From contig NZ_MRST01000024.1 of assembly GCF_001902145.1 (NCBI RefSeq), positions 434,001-498,000 on the forward strand: a stretch of DNA of 64,000 nt. Reading direction: 5' to 3'. Position 1 is the stretch's first letter, and every line of letters begins with the position of its first letter. The translations under genes and the position numbers were made by a program. The stretch comes from Pseudomonas fluorescens. GTDB taxonomy: Bacteria > Pseudomonadota > Gammaproteobacteria > Pseudomonadales > Pseudomonadaceae. Shown here in pieces: positions 10,396-19,499 of the stretch. Under the pieces are notes generated by a model. The model saw only the letters and a list, made by a program, of their open reading frames with translations, had not been told where the DNA came from and ran no database searches.

Positions 10396-11390
10396 TGCGC
10401 ACAGGCTTCGCCCTGGCGATCCTGATGTTGAGCACGCTGGCGGTCACCCAGGTGGCCGCAGCCGGCGTGGCAGAGCTCAAGCTGGTCTCGGAACACCCGG
10501 TTGACGGCATGCGCGGTGGGAACCTGTCGGGCCTGGCGTTGTGTGGCAACGAGCTGTGGACGGTTTCGGACCGCGATGACGACCAGATCTACCGCCTGGA
10601 TACCCGTGCGCCGACGTGGAGCGCGCAAGCGCTGAAGATCGACGTGCCGCCCGTGCCCGAGTCCGGCCTGCCTTGGGGCTTGCGTTCGCGCACCAAGGCC
10701 GCTTCGTTCATACGTGGCGGCGACCTGGACTTTGAAGGCATCAGCTGTGATGCCGCAGGCAACCGCTACATTGTCAGCGAAGCCCATGCCGCGGTGTTGC
10801 AGGTGCCCGCGACGGGCGCGCCGGAGTGGTTGAAAATCGCGCCGGGCATGGTGCGCGAAGCCAGGGCCAGTGGCATGTTGCTGCACTTTAATGCCTTGTT
10901 CGAGGGCCTTGCGGTAAACCTTGAAGGCAATCAGATCTGGCTGGCTGCCGAGCGCGAACGCCGTGGCCTGGTCTCTATCAAGCGTGGGCAGAGCGTATGG
11001 GATTGCGATGGTCGTTGTGTATTGTTGAGCGAGGCCGGCCAGGAAGTGCAACCGGCGCAGTTCCCCAACGCCAAGGCCGTGTCCAAGGACTTTGCCGACT
11101 TGTCGCTGTTCAACGGCAAGCTGTTTACCCTGGAGCGCAATGCGTTCCAGATCTGCCGGCGCGACCCGCTCACGGCCAAGGTTGAGCTGTGCTGGTCGTT
11201 TGCCGACGAAACCCTGACGCCACAGCGACGTTACCCACAGTCGTATGGCCTGGCTGAGGCCCTGTTGGTGGATGCCGACGGTGCCTGGGTCGGGATCGAC
11301 AACAATTTTGGCCCGCGTGCAGATGGTGAAAAACGTCCGATGGTCTATCGTTTTGCCGCTCCGGATAGCGGCTGGAGTGCCCAGCCATGA
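10395..11390 (+). CDS. secreted phytase-like esterase family protein
   Basis: 331 residues with a signal peptide (MRTGFALAILMLSTLAVTQV, cleavage probably at VAAAG). It matches what I recall of the esterase-like activity of phytase family (PF13449): beta-propeller type repeats such as NLSGLALCGNELWTVSDRD, DLDFEGISCDAAGNRYIVSE, ALFEGLAVNLEGNQIWLAAE and a terminal WVGIDNNFG. Predicted periplasmic. It is sandwiched between parE (1-base overlap) and parC (70-base gap), an odd place for an exported enzyme. Substrate unknown. Confidence 0.82.
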   Translation: MRTGFALAILMLSTLAVTQVAAAGVAELKLVSEHPVDGMRGGNLSGLALCGNELWTVSDRDDDQIYRLDTRAPTWSAQALKIDVPPVPESGLPWGLRSRTKAASFIRGGDLDFEGISCDAAGNRYIVSEAHAAVLQVPATGAPEWLKIAPGMVREARASGMLLHFNALFEGLAVNLEGNQIWLAAERERRGLVSIKRGQSVWDCDGRCVLLSEAGQEVQPAQFPNAKAVSKDFADLSLFNGKLFTLERNAFQICRRDPLTAKVELCWSFADETLTPQRRYPQSYGLAEALLVDADGAWVGIDNNFGPRADGEKRPMVYRFAAPDSGWSAQP

Positions 11391-11460
11391 GTCGAGATTT
11401 TTTTGAATTGAATCAGCGCAGCGGCAGTTCCGCTGTGCCTTACCCCATGATGAGGCCCGC

Positions 11461-13725
11461 ATGAGTGACATCCTCGCAGACAGCTTAGATGGCGTAGAAC
11501 GCCGGTCGCTGGCTGAATTCACCGAAAATGCCTACCTCAACTACTCCATGTACGTGATCATGGACCGTGCCTTGCCGCATATCGGCGACGGCCTGAAGCC
11601 CGTGCAACGGCGCATCATCTATGCCATGAGTGAGTTGGGCCTGGACGCCGATTCCAAGCACAAGAAATCGGCGCGTACCGTCGGTGACGTGCTCGGTAAG
11701 TTCCACCCCCACGGCGATTCGGCGTGCTATGAAGCCATGGTGCTGATGGCCCAGCCGTTCAGCTACCGCTATACCCTGGTGGACGGCCAGGGTAACTGGG
11801 GTGCACCGGATGACCCCAAATCCTTCGCCGCCATGCGTTACACCGAGGCGCGGCTGTCGCGTTATTCCGAAGTGCTGCTCAGCGAGCTGGGCCAGGGCAC
11901 TGCCGACTGGGGGCCGAACTTTGACGGCACCCTCGACGAACCCCTGGTGTTGCCGGCGCGTTTGCCGAATATCCTGCTCAATGGCACCACCGGTATTGCA
12001 GTCGGCATGGCCACCGACGTGCCGCCGCACAACCTGCGCGAAGTCGCCACCGCTTGCGTGCGCTTGCTCGATGAGCCCAAGGCTACGGTCGAGCAGCTCT
12101 GCGAGCATATCCAGGGCCCGGATTACCCGACCGAAGCAGAAATCATCACGCCGCGCGCCGACCTGCTGAAGATGTACGAAACGGGCAAGGGCTCGGTGCG
12201 TATGCGCGCCGTGTACCACATCGAGGACGGCGACATTATTGTGACCGCGCTGCCGCACCAGGTATCGGGTGCCAAGGTGCTGGAGCAGATCGCCGCGTTG
12301 ATGCAGGCCAAGCCGTCGAAATTGCCGCAAGTGGCCGACCTGCGTGACGAGTCTGACCACGAGAACCCGTGCCGCATCGTGATCATCCCGACCAATAGCC
12401 GGGTGGATCACGAAGTGCTGATGCAGCACTTGTTCGCCAGCACCGACCTGGAGTCCAGCTACCGGGTCAACGTCAACATCATCGGCCTGGACGGCAAGCC
12501 GCAGCTGAAGAACCTGCGTAATCTACTGGTGGAATGGCTGGAGTTCCGCGTACGGACCGTGCGCCGCCGCCTGCAATTCCGCCTCGACAAGGTCGAGCGC
12601 CGCCTGCACCTGTTGGATGGCTTGCTGATCGCCTACCTCAACCTGGATGAAGTGATCCATATCATCCGTACCGCCGAGCACCCGAAGGCCGAGCTGATCG
12701 CGCGTTTCGAGCTGAGCGAAATCCAGGCTGACTATATCCTCGACACTCGCTTGCGCCAGTTGGCACGCCTGGAAGAAATGAAGCTGCGCGACGAGCAGGA
12801 TGCACTACTCAAGGAGCAAGCCAAGCTGCAAGCCCTGTTGGGCAGCGAAGCCAAGCTCAAGAAGCTGGTGCGCAGTGAGCTGATCAAAGACGCGCAAACC
12901 TATGGCGATGACCGTCGCTCGCCTATCGTCGAGCGTGCTGAAGCCAAGGCCCTGACCGAAACCGAGCTGTTGCCCAACGAGAAAATTACCGTCGTTTTGT
13001 CGGAAAAGGGTTGGGTTCGCTCCGCCAAAGGGCATGATATTGACGCCACCGGCCTTTCGTACAAAGCCGGTGATGGCTTCAAGACCGCCGCCGCCGGGCG
13101 TTCCAATCAGTTTGCGGTGTTTATCGACTCGACCGGGCGCAGTTATTCGGTGCCGGCCCACACCCTGCCGTCTGCACGGGGGCAGGGCGAGCCGCTGACC
13201 GGGCGCCTCACGCCACCACCGGGGGCGAATTTCGAGTGCGTGCTGTTGCCGGACGATGATTCGCTGTATGTCATCGCCTCCGACGCCGGTTACGGTTTCG
13301 TGGTCAAGGGTGAAGACCTGCAGGCCAAGAACAAGGCGGGCAAGGCGCTGTTGAGCCTGCCGAACAATGCCAAGGTGATCCTCCCAAGGCCGGTGGATAA
13401 CCGTGAAAGCAACTGGCTGGCGTCGGTGACCACCGAAGGGCGCTTGCTGGTGTTCAAGATCAGCGACTTGCCGCAATTGGGCAAGGGTAAAGGCAACAAG
13501 ATTATCGGGATTCCCGGTGACCGCGTGGCCAGTCGCGAGGAGTATGTGACTGACATCGCCGTGGTCCCGGAAGGCTCTACCCTGGTGCTCCAGGCCGGCA
13601 AGCGCACGTTGTCATTGCGCCCTGACGACCTTGAACACTACAAGGGTGAGCGTGGCCGGCGAGGTAACAAACTGCCACGAGGCTTCCAGCGAGTGGATGC
13701 CTTGCTGGTCGAAACACCGGTTTAA
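11461..13725 (+). CDS. parC: DNA topoisomerase IV subunit A
   Basis: 754 residues, the DNA-breaking subunit of topoisomerase IV. The catalytic tyrosine is Y127 in AAMRYTEARLS. The quinolone-resistance region reads GDSACYEA with S87 and E91, the wild-type residues known from susceptible P. aeruginosa. A C-terminal beta-pinwheel domain follows from about residue 500. ATG 11461 is preceded by GATGAGGCCCGC. It is separated from parE by one unrelated gene. Confidence 0.98.
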   Translation: MSDILADSLDGVERRSLAEFTENAYLNYSMYVIMDRALPHIGDGLKPVQRRIIYAMSELGLDADSKHKKSARTVGDVLGKFHPHGDSACYEAMVLMAQPFSYRYTLVDGQGNWGAPDDPKSFAAMRYTEARLSRYSEVLLSELGQGTADWGPNFDGTLDEPLVLPARLPNILLNGTTGIAVGMATDVPPHNLREVATACVRLLDEPKATVEQLCEHIQGPDYPTEAEIITPRADLLKMYETGKGSVRMRAVYHIEDGDIIVTALPHQVSGAKVLEQIAALMQAKPSKLPQVADLRDESDHENPCRIVIIPTNSRVDHEVLMQHLFASTDLESSYRVNVNIIGLDGKPQLKNLRNLLVEWLEFRVRTVRRRLQFRLDKVERRLHLLDGLLIAYLNLDEVIHIIRTAEHPKAELIARFELSEIQADYILDTRLRQLARLEEMKLRDEQDALLKEQAKLQALLGSEAKLKKLVRSELIKDAQTYGDDRRSPIVERAEAKALTETELLPNEKITVVLSEKGWVRSAKGHDIDATGLSYKAGDGFKTAAAGRSNQFAVFIDSTGRSYSVPAHTLPSARGQGEPLTGRLTPPPGANFECVLLPDDDSLYVIASDAGYGFVVKGEDLQAKNKAGKALLSLPNNAKVILPRPVDNRESNWLASVTTEGRLLVFKISDLPQLGKGKGNKIIGIPGDRVASREEYVTDIAVVPEGSTLVLQAGKRTLSLRPDDLEHYKGERGRRGNKLPRGFQRVDALLVETPV

Positions 13726-13740
13726 GCGGTACTAGAGGCC

Positions 13741-13768
13741 TCGATCTACGATTTAACGCGTAGATCGA
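13741..13768. other. perfect 10-bp inverted repeat between parC and pqiC
   Basis: TCGATCTACG (13741-13750) pairs exactly with CGTAGATCGA (13759-13768) across an 8-base A/T-rich loop. It starts 16 bases after the parC stop. There is no T-run after it, so it is either a factor-assisted terminator or an operator for the downstream lipoprotein gene. Confidence 0.6.
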
Positions 13769-13901
13769 TGCTTTCGCGCTGGAGTCATGGCGCATATTCA
13801 CGGATGATATGGCCTTTCCAGCGCCGGCGTGGCCGAGCGTGTTCAGGTTATTTTTAGTATTACATTGTGGTTCGCCTTGTGGCAGCCACTTGGATGGGAT
13901 G

Positions 13902-14612
13902 ATGACTGCTCCACGCCTTCCTCTATTTTTGATGCTCGCTGGCCTTTTGGGGTTGGCGGGTTGCAGCACACATCAACCGGTGTCGCTGTACCAGCTGGAC
14001 AGCGGAAGTCCGGCTCAGCCAGCCCAAACCGCTGGCATGGCAGTATTGCTGGGGCCGGTAGTCGTTGCCGATTACCTGCAACGCGAAACCCTGCTTCAAC
14101 GTCAGAACGACGGCAGCCTGCAAGGTTCCACAGATGGTCGTTGGGCCGGTAGCCTGTCGTCGGATATCAACCAGTTGATGTTGCGTCAGGTCGCCGGCCA
14201 GTTAGACAGCCAGCGTGTGGTCCTGGCACCGGGACCCTCCGGGTTCACCCCGGATGTACAGGTGCTGCTGACCATTACGCGTCTGGATTCCGGCAAGTCG
14301 CAACCGGCGATCCTGGATGCACAGTGGCGCCTGATCGACCGTCGCGGGCAGGTGCGGGACAACCGCATTGTGCACCTGCAGGAAGAACACGCCGGCACCA
14401 CTGCGTCCCAGGTCCAGGCCCAGGGTGTGCTGTTGCAGCACTTGGCACAGCAGTTGTCGGTGGCGCTCAAACCATTGGCCAACCAGCCGCCGATTGCCGA
14501 AGCGCAGCCGCGTAAACAGGCCCCCGCCCAGTCCAAGCCTGCGGCCCCGGAAAAACCGAAGATGCCGATGGCCACGCCGATTCGTACGGACTTGGAAGTG
14601 TTCAGGTTCTGA
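13902..14612 (+). CDS. pqiC: PqiC-like ABC-transport auxiliary lipoprotein (DUF330)
   Basis: 236 residues from ATG 13902, with GGATGGGA just upstream; ATG 13899 and an upstream start at 13809 are possible but the latter would bury the signal peptide. MTAPRLPLFLMLAGLLGLAGC is a lipoprotein signal with LAGC lipobox. The family signature appears in VSLYQLDSG, LLGPVVVADYLQRE and the GRWAGSLSSDINQLMLRQV segment. PqiC-type lipoproteins partner MCE proteins in outer-membrane lipid homeostasis. No pqiA/pqiB gene is adjacent, so this is an orphan copy. The C-terminal 45 residues are Pro/Ala/Lys-rich. Confidence 0.85.
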   Translation: MTAPRLPLFLMLAGLLGLAGCSTHQPVSLYQLDSGSPAQPAQTAGMAVLLGPVVVADYLQRETLLQRQNDGSLQGSTDGRWAGSLSSDINQLMLRQVAGQLDSQRVVLAPGPSGFTPDVQVLLTITRLDSGKSQPAILDAQWRLIDRRGQVRDNRIVHLQEEHAGTTASQVQAQGVLLQHLAQQLSVALKPLANQPPIAEAQPRKQAPAQSKPAAPEKPKMPMATPIRTDLEVFRF

Positions 14613-14630
14613 TCTGAATGGCGCACAAAT

Positions 14631-14661
14631 AAAAGGCCCGCTGAATAAGCGGGCCTTTTTG
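14631..14661 (+). terminator. intrinsic terminator after pqiC
   Basis: AAGGCCCGCT and AGCGGGCCTT form a 10-bp stem around GAATA, followed by TTTTTG; the A-run on the left arm would let it also act on the minus strand. Confidence 0.9.
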
Positions 14662-14669
14662 TTGGGCTG

Positions 14670-14726
14670 TACTTCCTGAATGAACGCGGCGTCTGTGAGT
14701 TTTTCGCGAGCAAGCTCGCTCCTACA
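14670..14726. repeat. half REP doublet (single REP with spacer remnant)
   Basis: TTTTTCGCGAGCAAGCTCGC with the preceding spacer fragment CCTGAATGAACGCGGCG matches the right half of the doublets at 693-792. The left REP unit is missing; the terminator sits where it would have been. Confidence 0.8.
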
Positions 14727-14739
14727 AAAAACCTTAGCC

Positions 14740-16272
14740 TCAGGGCTTGCGGGTCTCATGCATCCGCGCCAACTGCCGCTCCAGCATCGACGGATACGGC
14801 TCCATCAACCGCTCCACACAACTGGCTCCTTCAGGGCTGGCAATCGGGCGGATACGGGCGCGTTGGCGGATCAGCGAATCTTCACTGATCTTGCGCTCCA
14901 CCAGCAGCAGATTGCGGCTGTGCTGAGACAAGGCCAAAGCATCCTGGGCGATTTCGGTCAGCAGCAGGTCGATCTGGCTGATGCCAAACAGGTCGTCACC
15001 CACGGTTAGACCCAACTGCAGTTGCAGGGTAATGCCGCTGTCGGCCACTTCGATCTGCAGGGCATGGCCCAGGGCGCGCAACAGCTCGCCGCAGCAGATG
15101 GCATTGGTCAGGTAGTCCTCGCCGCTGTCTTCGCTGTGGAACAGCATCAGCGTGCTGCCATCGTTCAGGGTGTGCAGTTCGCTCTGGTAGAGCGAAGCGG
15201 CCTGGTCGAGGCAGTCGCGGTAGCGTTCGAGCAGTTCGGTCAGGCGGGCACGGGGCAGGCGGCGCAGTTGTTCCTGGGCACCCAATTGCACGGCGAGTAC
15301 GGCACTGTGCTGTGGCTCGGCGTTCTTGACCGCAACCGGTTTCGGTGCGGCGACCGGTGCTACTGCCGAGGTGTCGCGCAGGTCGGCGAACGGGTCTTCG
15401 TCGTCCAGTTCATCTTCCTCGGCCTTGATCACATGGCGCGGCGCAGGCTTGAGGCCGGCCACCGGGGCGCTTTCGTCGAAGCCTGGGTCGCGCAGGTCGC
15501 GCACTTCAAACTCAGGCTCGTTACTGTAATCCTCGGTGTCGTCATACTCAGGCTCGGGCTCGATCTCAGGCGCTTTTGGCTCCGGGGCAAAGCTGGCGTG
15601 GAGCTGGCGCGCGAGGTCGCCGATTTCGTCCTGGCGATCGGTGGCCGGGGTGTGTTCGTCGATATCCCGCAGCCAGATGCGCAGTTGCATCAACGGCGTG
15701 GAGATATGCCGACCCAGGCGCAGGCTCAAGGCCAGGGCCAGGGCCAGCAGGATCGCACTCAAAATGCCCATGCTTTGCAGGCTGATGGTCATTGGCTGCT
15801 GGAACTGCTGCATGTCGAGGCTGATACGCAGTTGGCCGGCCTTCACATCCTGAAAGGTGATGTTGCTCTGGTACAGACCCTCGGCTTCACCCAACAGGCC
15901 ATTCTTCGGGCGTTGCCCGGCTTCGGCCATGATCCGGTTGTCCACGCTATAGATAGCGGCGTGGGCCACCAGCGGGTTCTTGGTCAGGTTGTTAAGCAGC
16001 ACGTTGAGGCTGAGGATGTCGTTGGACACCAGCAACTCAGTCGCCGAAGTGGCAGTCTGGGTTGTCAGGCTCGCGCCCAGGGCGTCAGCTTGCTCGTGCA
16101 TGGCCTGCTTGAACTGCAAACCCATCACGCAGGCGTAGATCACCAGGGCCAGAGCGACCAGGATCACGTTATGGCTGGCGATGCGTAATGCGATCGGTAC
16201 ACGGCGGTGACGCAGTGCGCGGAAGATCAGCAGGAAGAAGTTATCGGTTTTTACTGGCGTGGGCCGGTTCAC
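14740..16272 (-). CDS. ahpA: AhpA/YtjB-like membrane protein
   Basis: 510 residues from GTG at 16272; an in-frame start 21 codons upstream seems less likely. Membrane helix near residues 30-50 (VILVALALVIYACVMGL), an extracytoplasmic sensor-like domain (about 55-170), a second helix (MGILSAILLALALALSL) and a HAMP-like RLGRHISTPLMQLRIWL. An acidic, Pro-rich linker and a C-terminal domain of about 190 residues complete the protein. The divergent position next to serB matches ytjB (smp) in E. coli and ahpA in Pseudomonas. No catalytic motif is evident; the C-terminal domain loosely recalls a nucleotide-cyclase fold but lacks recognisable metal-binding residues. Confidence 0.8.
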   Translation of the reverse strand: MNRPTPVKTDNFFLLIFRALRHRRVPIALRIASHNVILVALALVIYACVMGLQFKQAMHEQADALGASLTTQTATSATELLVSNDILSLNVLLNNLTKNPLVAHAAIYSVDNRIMAEAGQRPKNGLLGEAEGLYQSNITFQDVKAGQLRISLDMQQFQQPMTISLQSMGILSAILLALALALSLRLGRHISTPLMQLRIWLRDIDEHTPATDRQDEIGDLARQLHASFAPEPKAPEIEPEPEYDDTEDYSNEPEFEVRDLRDPGFDESAPVAGLKPAPRHVIKAEEDELDDEDPFADLRDTSAVAPVAAPKPVAVKNAEPQHSAVLAVQLGAQEQLRRLPRARLTELLERYRDCLDQAASLYQSELHTLNDGSTLMLFHSEDSGEDYLTNAICCGELLRALGHALQIEVADSGITLQLQLGLTVGDDLFGISQIDLLLTEIAQDALALSQHSRNLLLVERKISEDSLIRQRARIRPIASPEGASCVERLMEPYPSMLERQLARMHETRKP

Positions 16273-16405
16273 TTGCGCTCGGCTCTTGGTCCGTGAAGTT
16301 GACGCGCAGTATAGCGACAGGCCCATGGCCGGCAAAGCGCTGGCTGTGCCCGATGGTCACTGAAAGTGGGTAGAATGCGGTTTTTTTCCAGCCTGGGGGT
16401 GCGCT

Positions 16406-17620
16406 TTGCGCGAAATTGTCCTGATCAACATCACGGGTGAAGACCGACCGGGTCTCACCGCAGCCATTACCGGCGTCCTGGCCCAGGGTGGTGTGAACAT
16501 TCTCGACATCGGCCAGGCGGTGATCCACGACACCTTGTCGTTCGGCATCCTGGTGGAAATCCCCAGCACCGAACAGGCCTCTTCGGTGCTCAAGGACATT
16601 CTGTTTACCGCGTATAAGCTCGATCAACAGGTGCGTTTCACCCCGGTGTCCGAAGCTGACTACCAGCACTGGGTCGAAGGCCAGGGTAAAAAGCGCCATA
16701 TCGTCACCCTGTTGACCCGCAAGGTAACGGCTGAGCAGTTGCAGCGCGTCAGTTCGATCACCGCGCAATACGGATTGAATATCGACCATATCGACCGTCT
16801 GTCGGGTCGCATGCCATTGGACACCCCGGCTGACAAGGGCAAGGGCTGCATCGAATTCTCCGTGCGTGGCGAACCGGCTGACGCGCAAGCGCTGCGCGCC
16901 GATTTCCTGAGCGTGGCTCAGGAACTGAATGTCGATATCGCCTTCCAGGAAGACTCCCTGTTCCGTCGCAACCGCCGCTTGGCGGTGTTCGACATGGACT
17001 CCACCTTGATCGAAGCCGAAGTCATCGACGAACTGGCCAAGGCGGCCGGTGTAGGCGAGCAAGTCTCGGAGATTACCGAGCGCGCGATGGCCGGCGAGCT
17101 GGATTTTCGTGCCAGCTTCAAGGAGCGTCTGGCGCTGCTCAAGGGCCTGGACGTGGGCGTGCTGGACTCGATCGGCGCGTCGCTGCGCCTGACTGAAGGC
17201 GCCGAAACCCTGTTCGCCGAACTCAAACGCCTGGGCTATAAGACCGCCATCCTGTCCGGCGGCTTCACTTACTTCGCCAAGCAGTTGCAGGCCAAGCTGG
17301 GCATTGACTATGTATTCGCCAACGAGCTGGAAGTGGTGGATGGCAAAGTGACTGGCGTCGCGGTGGAGCCGATTGTCGACGCCCAGCGCAAGGCCGACCT
17401 GCTCAAGGAATTGGCCCACAAGGAAGGCTTGCGCCTGGAACAGACCATTGCGGTCGGCGACGGCGCCAATGACTTGCCGATGCTGGCGATTGCCGGGTTG
17501 GGCGTGGCGTTCCGTGCCAAACCGTTGGTCAAGCAGTCAGCCAAGCAGGCGATTTCGACACTGGGGCTGGATGGCGTGCTGTATCTGCTGGGCTTGCGTG
17601 ACCGCGACGGTCAGCTCTAG
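16406..17620 (+). CDS. serB: phosphoserine phosphatase SerB
   Basis: 404 residues. Last step of serine synthesis. Two ACT-like regulatory domains fill residues 1-180 (MREIVLINITGEDRPG start). The HAD phosphatase follows, with motif I FDMDSTL (nucleophile D196, acid D198), motif II SGGFTYF near 290 and motif IV VGDGANDLPM near 345. Start is TTG at 16406 with GGGGGT upstream; no ATG gives a sensible N-terminus. Divergent from ahpA. The long N-terminal extension relative to E. coli SerB is typical for pseudomonads. Confidence 0.96.
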   Translation: MREIVLINITGEDRPGLTAAITGVLAQGGVNILDIGQAVIHDTLSFGILVEIPSTEQASSVLKDILFTAYKLDQQVRFTPVSEADYQHWVEGQGKKRHIVTLLTRKVTAEQLQRVSSITAQYGLNIDHIDRLSGRMPLDTPADKGKGCIEFSVRGEPADAQALRADFLSVAQELNVDIAFQEDSLFRRNRRLAVFDMDSTLIEAEVIDELAKAAGVGEQVSEITERAMAGELDFRASFKERLALLKGLDVGVLDSIGASLRLTEGAETLFAELKRLGYKTAILSGGFTYFAKQLQAKLGIDYVFANELEVVDGKVTGVAVEPIVDAQRKADLLKELAHKEGLRLEQTIAVGDGANDLPMLAIAGLGVAFRAKPLVKQSAKQAISTLGLDGVLYLLGLRDRDGQL

Positions 17621-17638
17621 AGCATCACACAAACCACT

Positions 17639-17739
17639 GTAGGAGCGAGCTTGCTCGCGAAAATCGTCAACGATTCCCCGGGCATTCTGGATGTCCGCGG
17701 TGTTCTTGAGTGCTTCGCGAGCAAGCTCGCTCCTACAGG
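17639..17739. repeat. REP doublet, GAGCGAGCTTGCTCGCGAA type
   Basis: Inverted TGTAGGAGCGAGCTTGCTCG units flank a spacer starting AATCGTCAACGATT, a diverged version of the 693-792 spacer. It fills the gap between convergent serB and psd, where P. aeruginosa (as I recall) carries fimX. Confidence 0.92.
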
Positions 17740-17750
17740 GACTGTGTCGA

Positions 17751-18611
17751 TCAAGCTTTCGGCAGTGCGATACCCTGGCCCATCTGCACCGGCGTACCCG
17801 CTGCCAGTTCTTCAGCCCACTTCACTTGATCCGGCCCGAACAACACGATGGCGGTCGATCCCAGTTTGAAACGACCCAGTTCCGCACCCTTTTCCAGATG
17901 AATCGGCGCACGGGCCGCTTCGTCGTAGCGGAAGGTTTTCAGCTCACGTTTCGGCGGCGTTACCAAGCCTGCCCACACGGTTTCAATCGAAGCAACAATC
18001 ATCGCACCCACCAACACCACGGCCATCGGGCCGCGTTCGGTGTCAAACAGGCAGACAACACGCTCGTTACGGGCGAACAGCTCCGGCACGTTTTCGGCGG
18101 TGGTCTGGTTGACCGAGAAAATCCGCCCTGGCACATACACCATCTCGCGCAGGGTACCAGCCAGCGGCATGTGCACCCGGTGGTAGTCCTTGGGCGACAG
18201 GTAAATAGTCGCGAAGTCGCCGCCCATGAACGGCGCAGCCATTGCCGCATCGCCACCGAGCAGTTCCAGCACGCTGAAGCTGTGGCCCTTGGCCTGGAAG
18301 ATACGGCCATGTTCGATCGGGCCTAGCTGGCTGACCGCACCGTCGGCGGGGCTCAGCACTGCGCCTGGGGTTGGATCCAACGGGCGGGCGCCGTCTTTCA
18401 ACGCGCGGGTGAAGAAGGCGTTGAAGTGCTCGTAGGCGCTCAGGTCTTCCACCAGGGCCTGGGACATGTCCACCTGGTAGCGCTTGGCGAACCAGGCAGT
18501 GAAGGCGTTCTTGAACCAGCGCACGCGGCACTCGGCGATACAGCCGGCCAGGCGCGACAGCAAGTGGTGCGGCAGCAAGTACTGGCTGAGGATAAACAAC
18601 TGCTTTTTCAT
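17751..18611 (-). CDS. psd: phosphatidylserine decarboxylase proenzyme
   Basis: 286 residues. Makes phosphatidylethanolamine at the inner membrane. The autocleavage motif LGST is at residues 250-253; cleavage between G251 and S252 generates the pyruvoyl alpha subunit of about 35 residues. Other family motifs are FFTRALKDGARP and DYHRVHMPLAG. Start ATG 18611; the gene begins 15 bases after rhdA, so the HDOD-rhdA-psd block looks like one minus-strand operon. Confidence 0.97.
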   Translation of the reverse strand: MKKQLFILSQYLLPHHLLSRLAGCIAECRVRWFKNAFTAWFAKRYQVDMSQALVEDLSAYEHFNAFFTRALKDGARPLDPTPGAVLSPADGAVSQLGPIEHGRIFQAKGHSFSVLELLGGDAAMAAPFMGGDFATIYLSPKDYHRVHMPLAGTLREMVYVPGRIFSVNQTTAENVPELFARNERVVCLFDTERGPMAVVLVGAMIVASIETVWAGLVTPPKRELKTFRYDEAARAPIHLEKGAELGRFKLGSTAIVLFGPDQVKWAEELAAGTPVQMGQGIALPKA

Positions 18612-18626
18612 AACTGTCCTTAAACC

Positions 18627-19442
18627 TTAAATCTCAACGGGGGTGTCGGGGTGGTTGCCCCATTCGCCCCAGGAACCGGCATAACCTTTGACTCGCGGAT
18701 AACCGAGCGCCTTGGCCACCAGGTAGGTGAAGCCAGAGCGGTGGTGAGTCTGGCAGTGGGTGATGATTTCTTTGTCTTTGGTCAGCCCGAGGCCTTCAAG
18801 GATTTGCGGCATGTCACGGCGGATACGCAGGTTGCGTGCCTTGTCCATGCCGGCGGTCCATTCGAAATTCACCGCGCCGGGAATGTGGCCGCCCTTGGCT
18901 GCGAGCACTTTCTCGCCGGAATACTCCAGCGGGCCACGAGCGTCCCAGATCCCCAGGTCGGCCGCGCCGAGGCGGCTTTGCAGGTATTCGCGGGTGGCGG
19001 TAGGGCCGTCGTGCAGCGTAAGGCTGACCGGGCCGCCGGCTGCTGGGGGCACATCGGTGGAAAGCGGGTGTCCTTCCTCCAGCCATGCCAGCAGGCCGCC
19101 GTCGAGGTAGTGATATTTCTGGTGGCCGATTACGTCGAGCATCCAGATAAAACGCCCGGCCCAACCGCCGCCTTCGTCGTCATAGACCACATAGGTGGCG
19201 TCCGGGGTGTGGCCCAGTTCGCCGAACAGTTTTTCCAGGTCGGCCTTGCTCGGTAGCAGGCCGGGTGCCGGTGGCTGGCCCAGTTGGGTGCGCTTGGGGT
19301 CAACGAAATGCGCGCCGGGGATATGCCCTTCGGCGTAGCGGGCGACATTGGTGAGGTCTACCAGTATCAAGTGCTTGGAATCGAGGCGACCCAACAGGTC
19401 GGCGGATTCGATCACCAGCGGCAAGCCAGAGAAGTCAGGCAT
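18627..19442 (-). CDS. rhdA: thiosulfate sulfurtransferase (rhodanese) RhdA
   Basis: 271 residues from ATG 19442, which has AGGAGA 6 bases upstream. Tandem rhodanese domains: an inactive N-terminal half and a C-terminal half with the persulfide cysteine C230 in CQTHHRSG. This CQTHHRSG loop and length equal Azotobacter vinelandii RhdA as I recall it. It transfers sulfane sulfur, probably for Fe-S or redox metabolism. Upstream is the HDOD gene (57-base gap), downstream psd (15 bases). Confidence 0.94.
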   Translation of the reverse strand: MPDFSGLPLVIESADLLGRLDSKHLILVDLTNVARYAEGHIPGAHFVDPKRTQLGQPPAPGLLPSKADLEKLFGELGHTPDATYVVYDDEGGGWAGRFIWMLDVIGHQKYHYLDGGLLAWLEEGHPLSTDVPPAAGGPVSLTLHDGPTATREYLQSRLGAADLGIWDARGPLEYSGEKVLAAKGGHIPGAVNFEWTAGMDKARNLRIRRDMPQILEGLGLTKDKEIITHCQTHHRSGFTYLVAKALGYPRVKGYAGSWGEWGNHPDTPVEI

Positions 19443-19499
19443 GTGAGGTCTCCTGGGCACAAATGTTGGCGATAAAGGCCGGTGATTGTAGCGCAAGCA

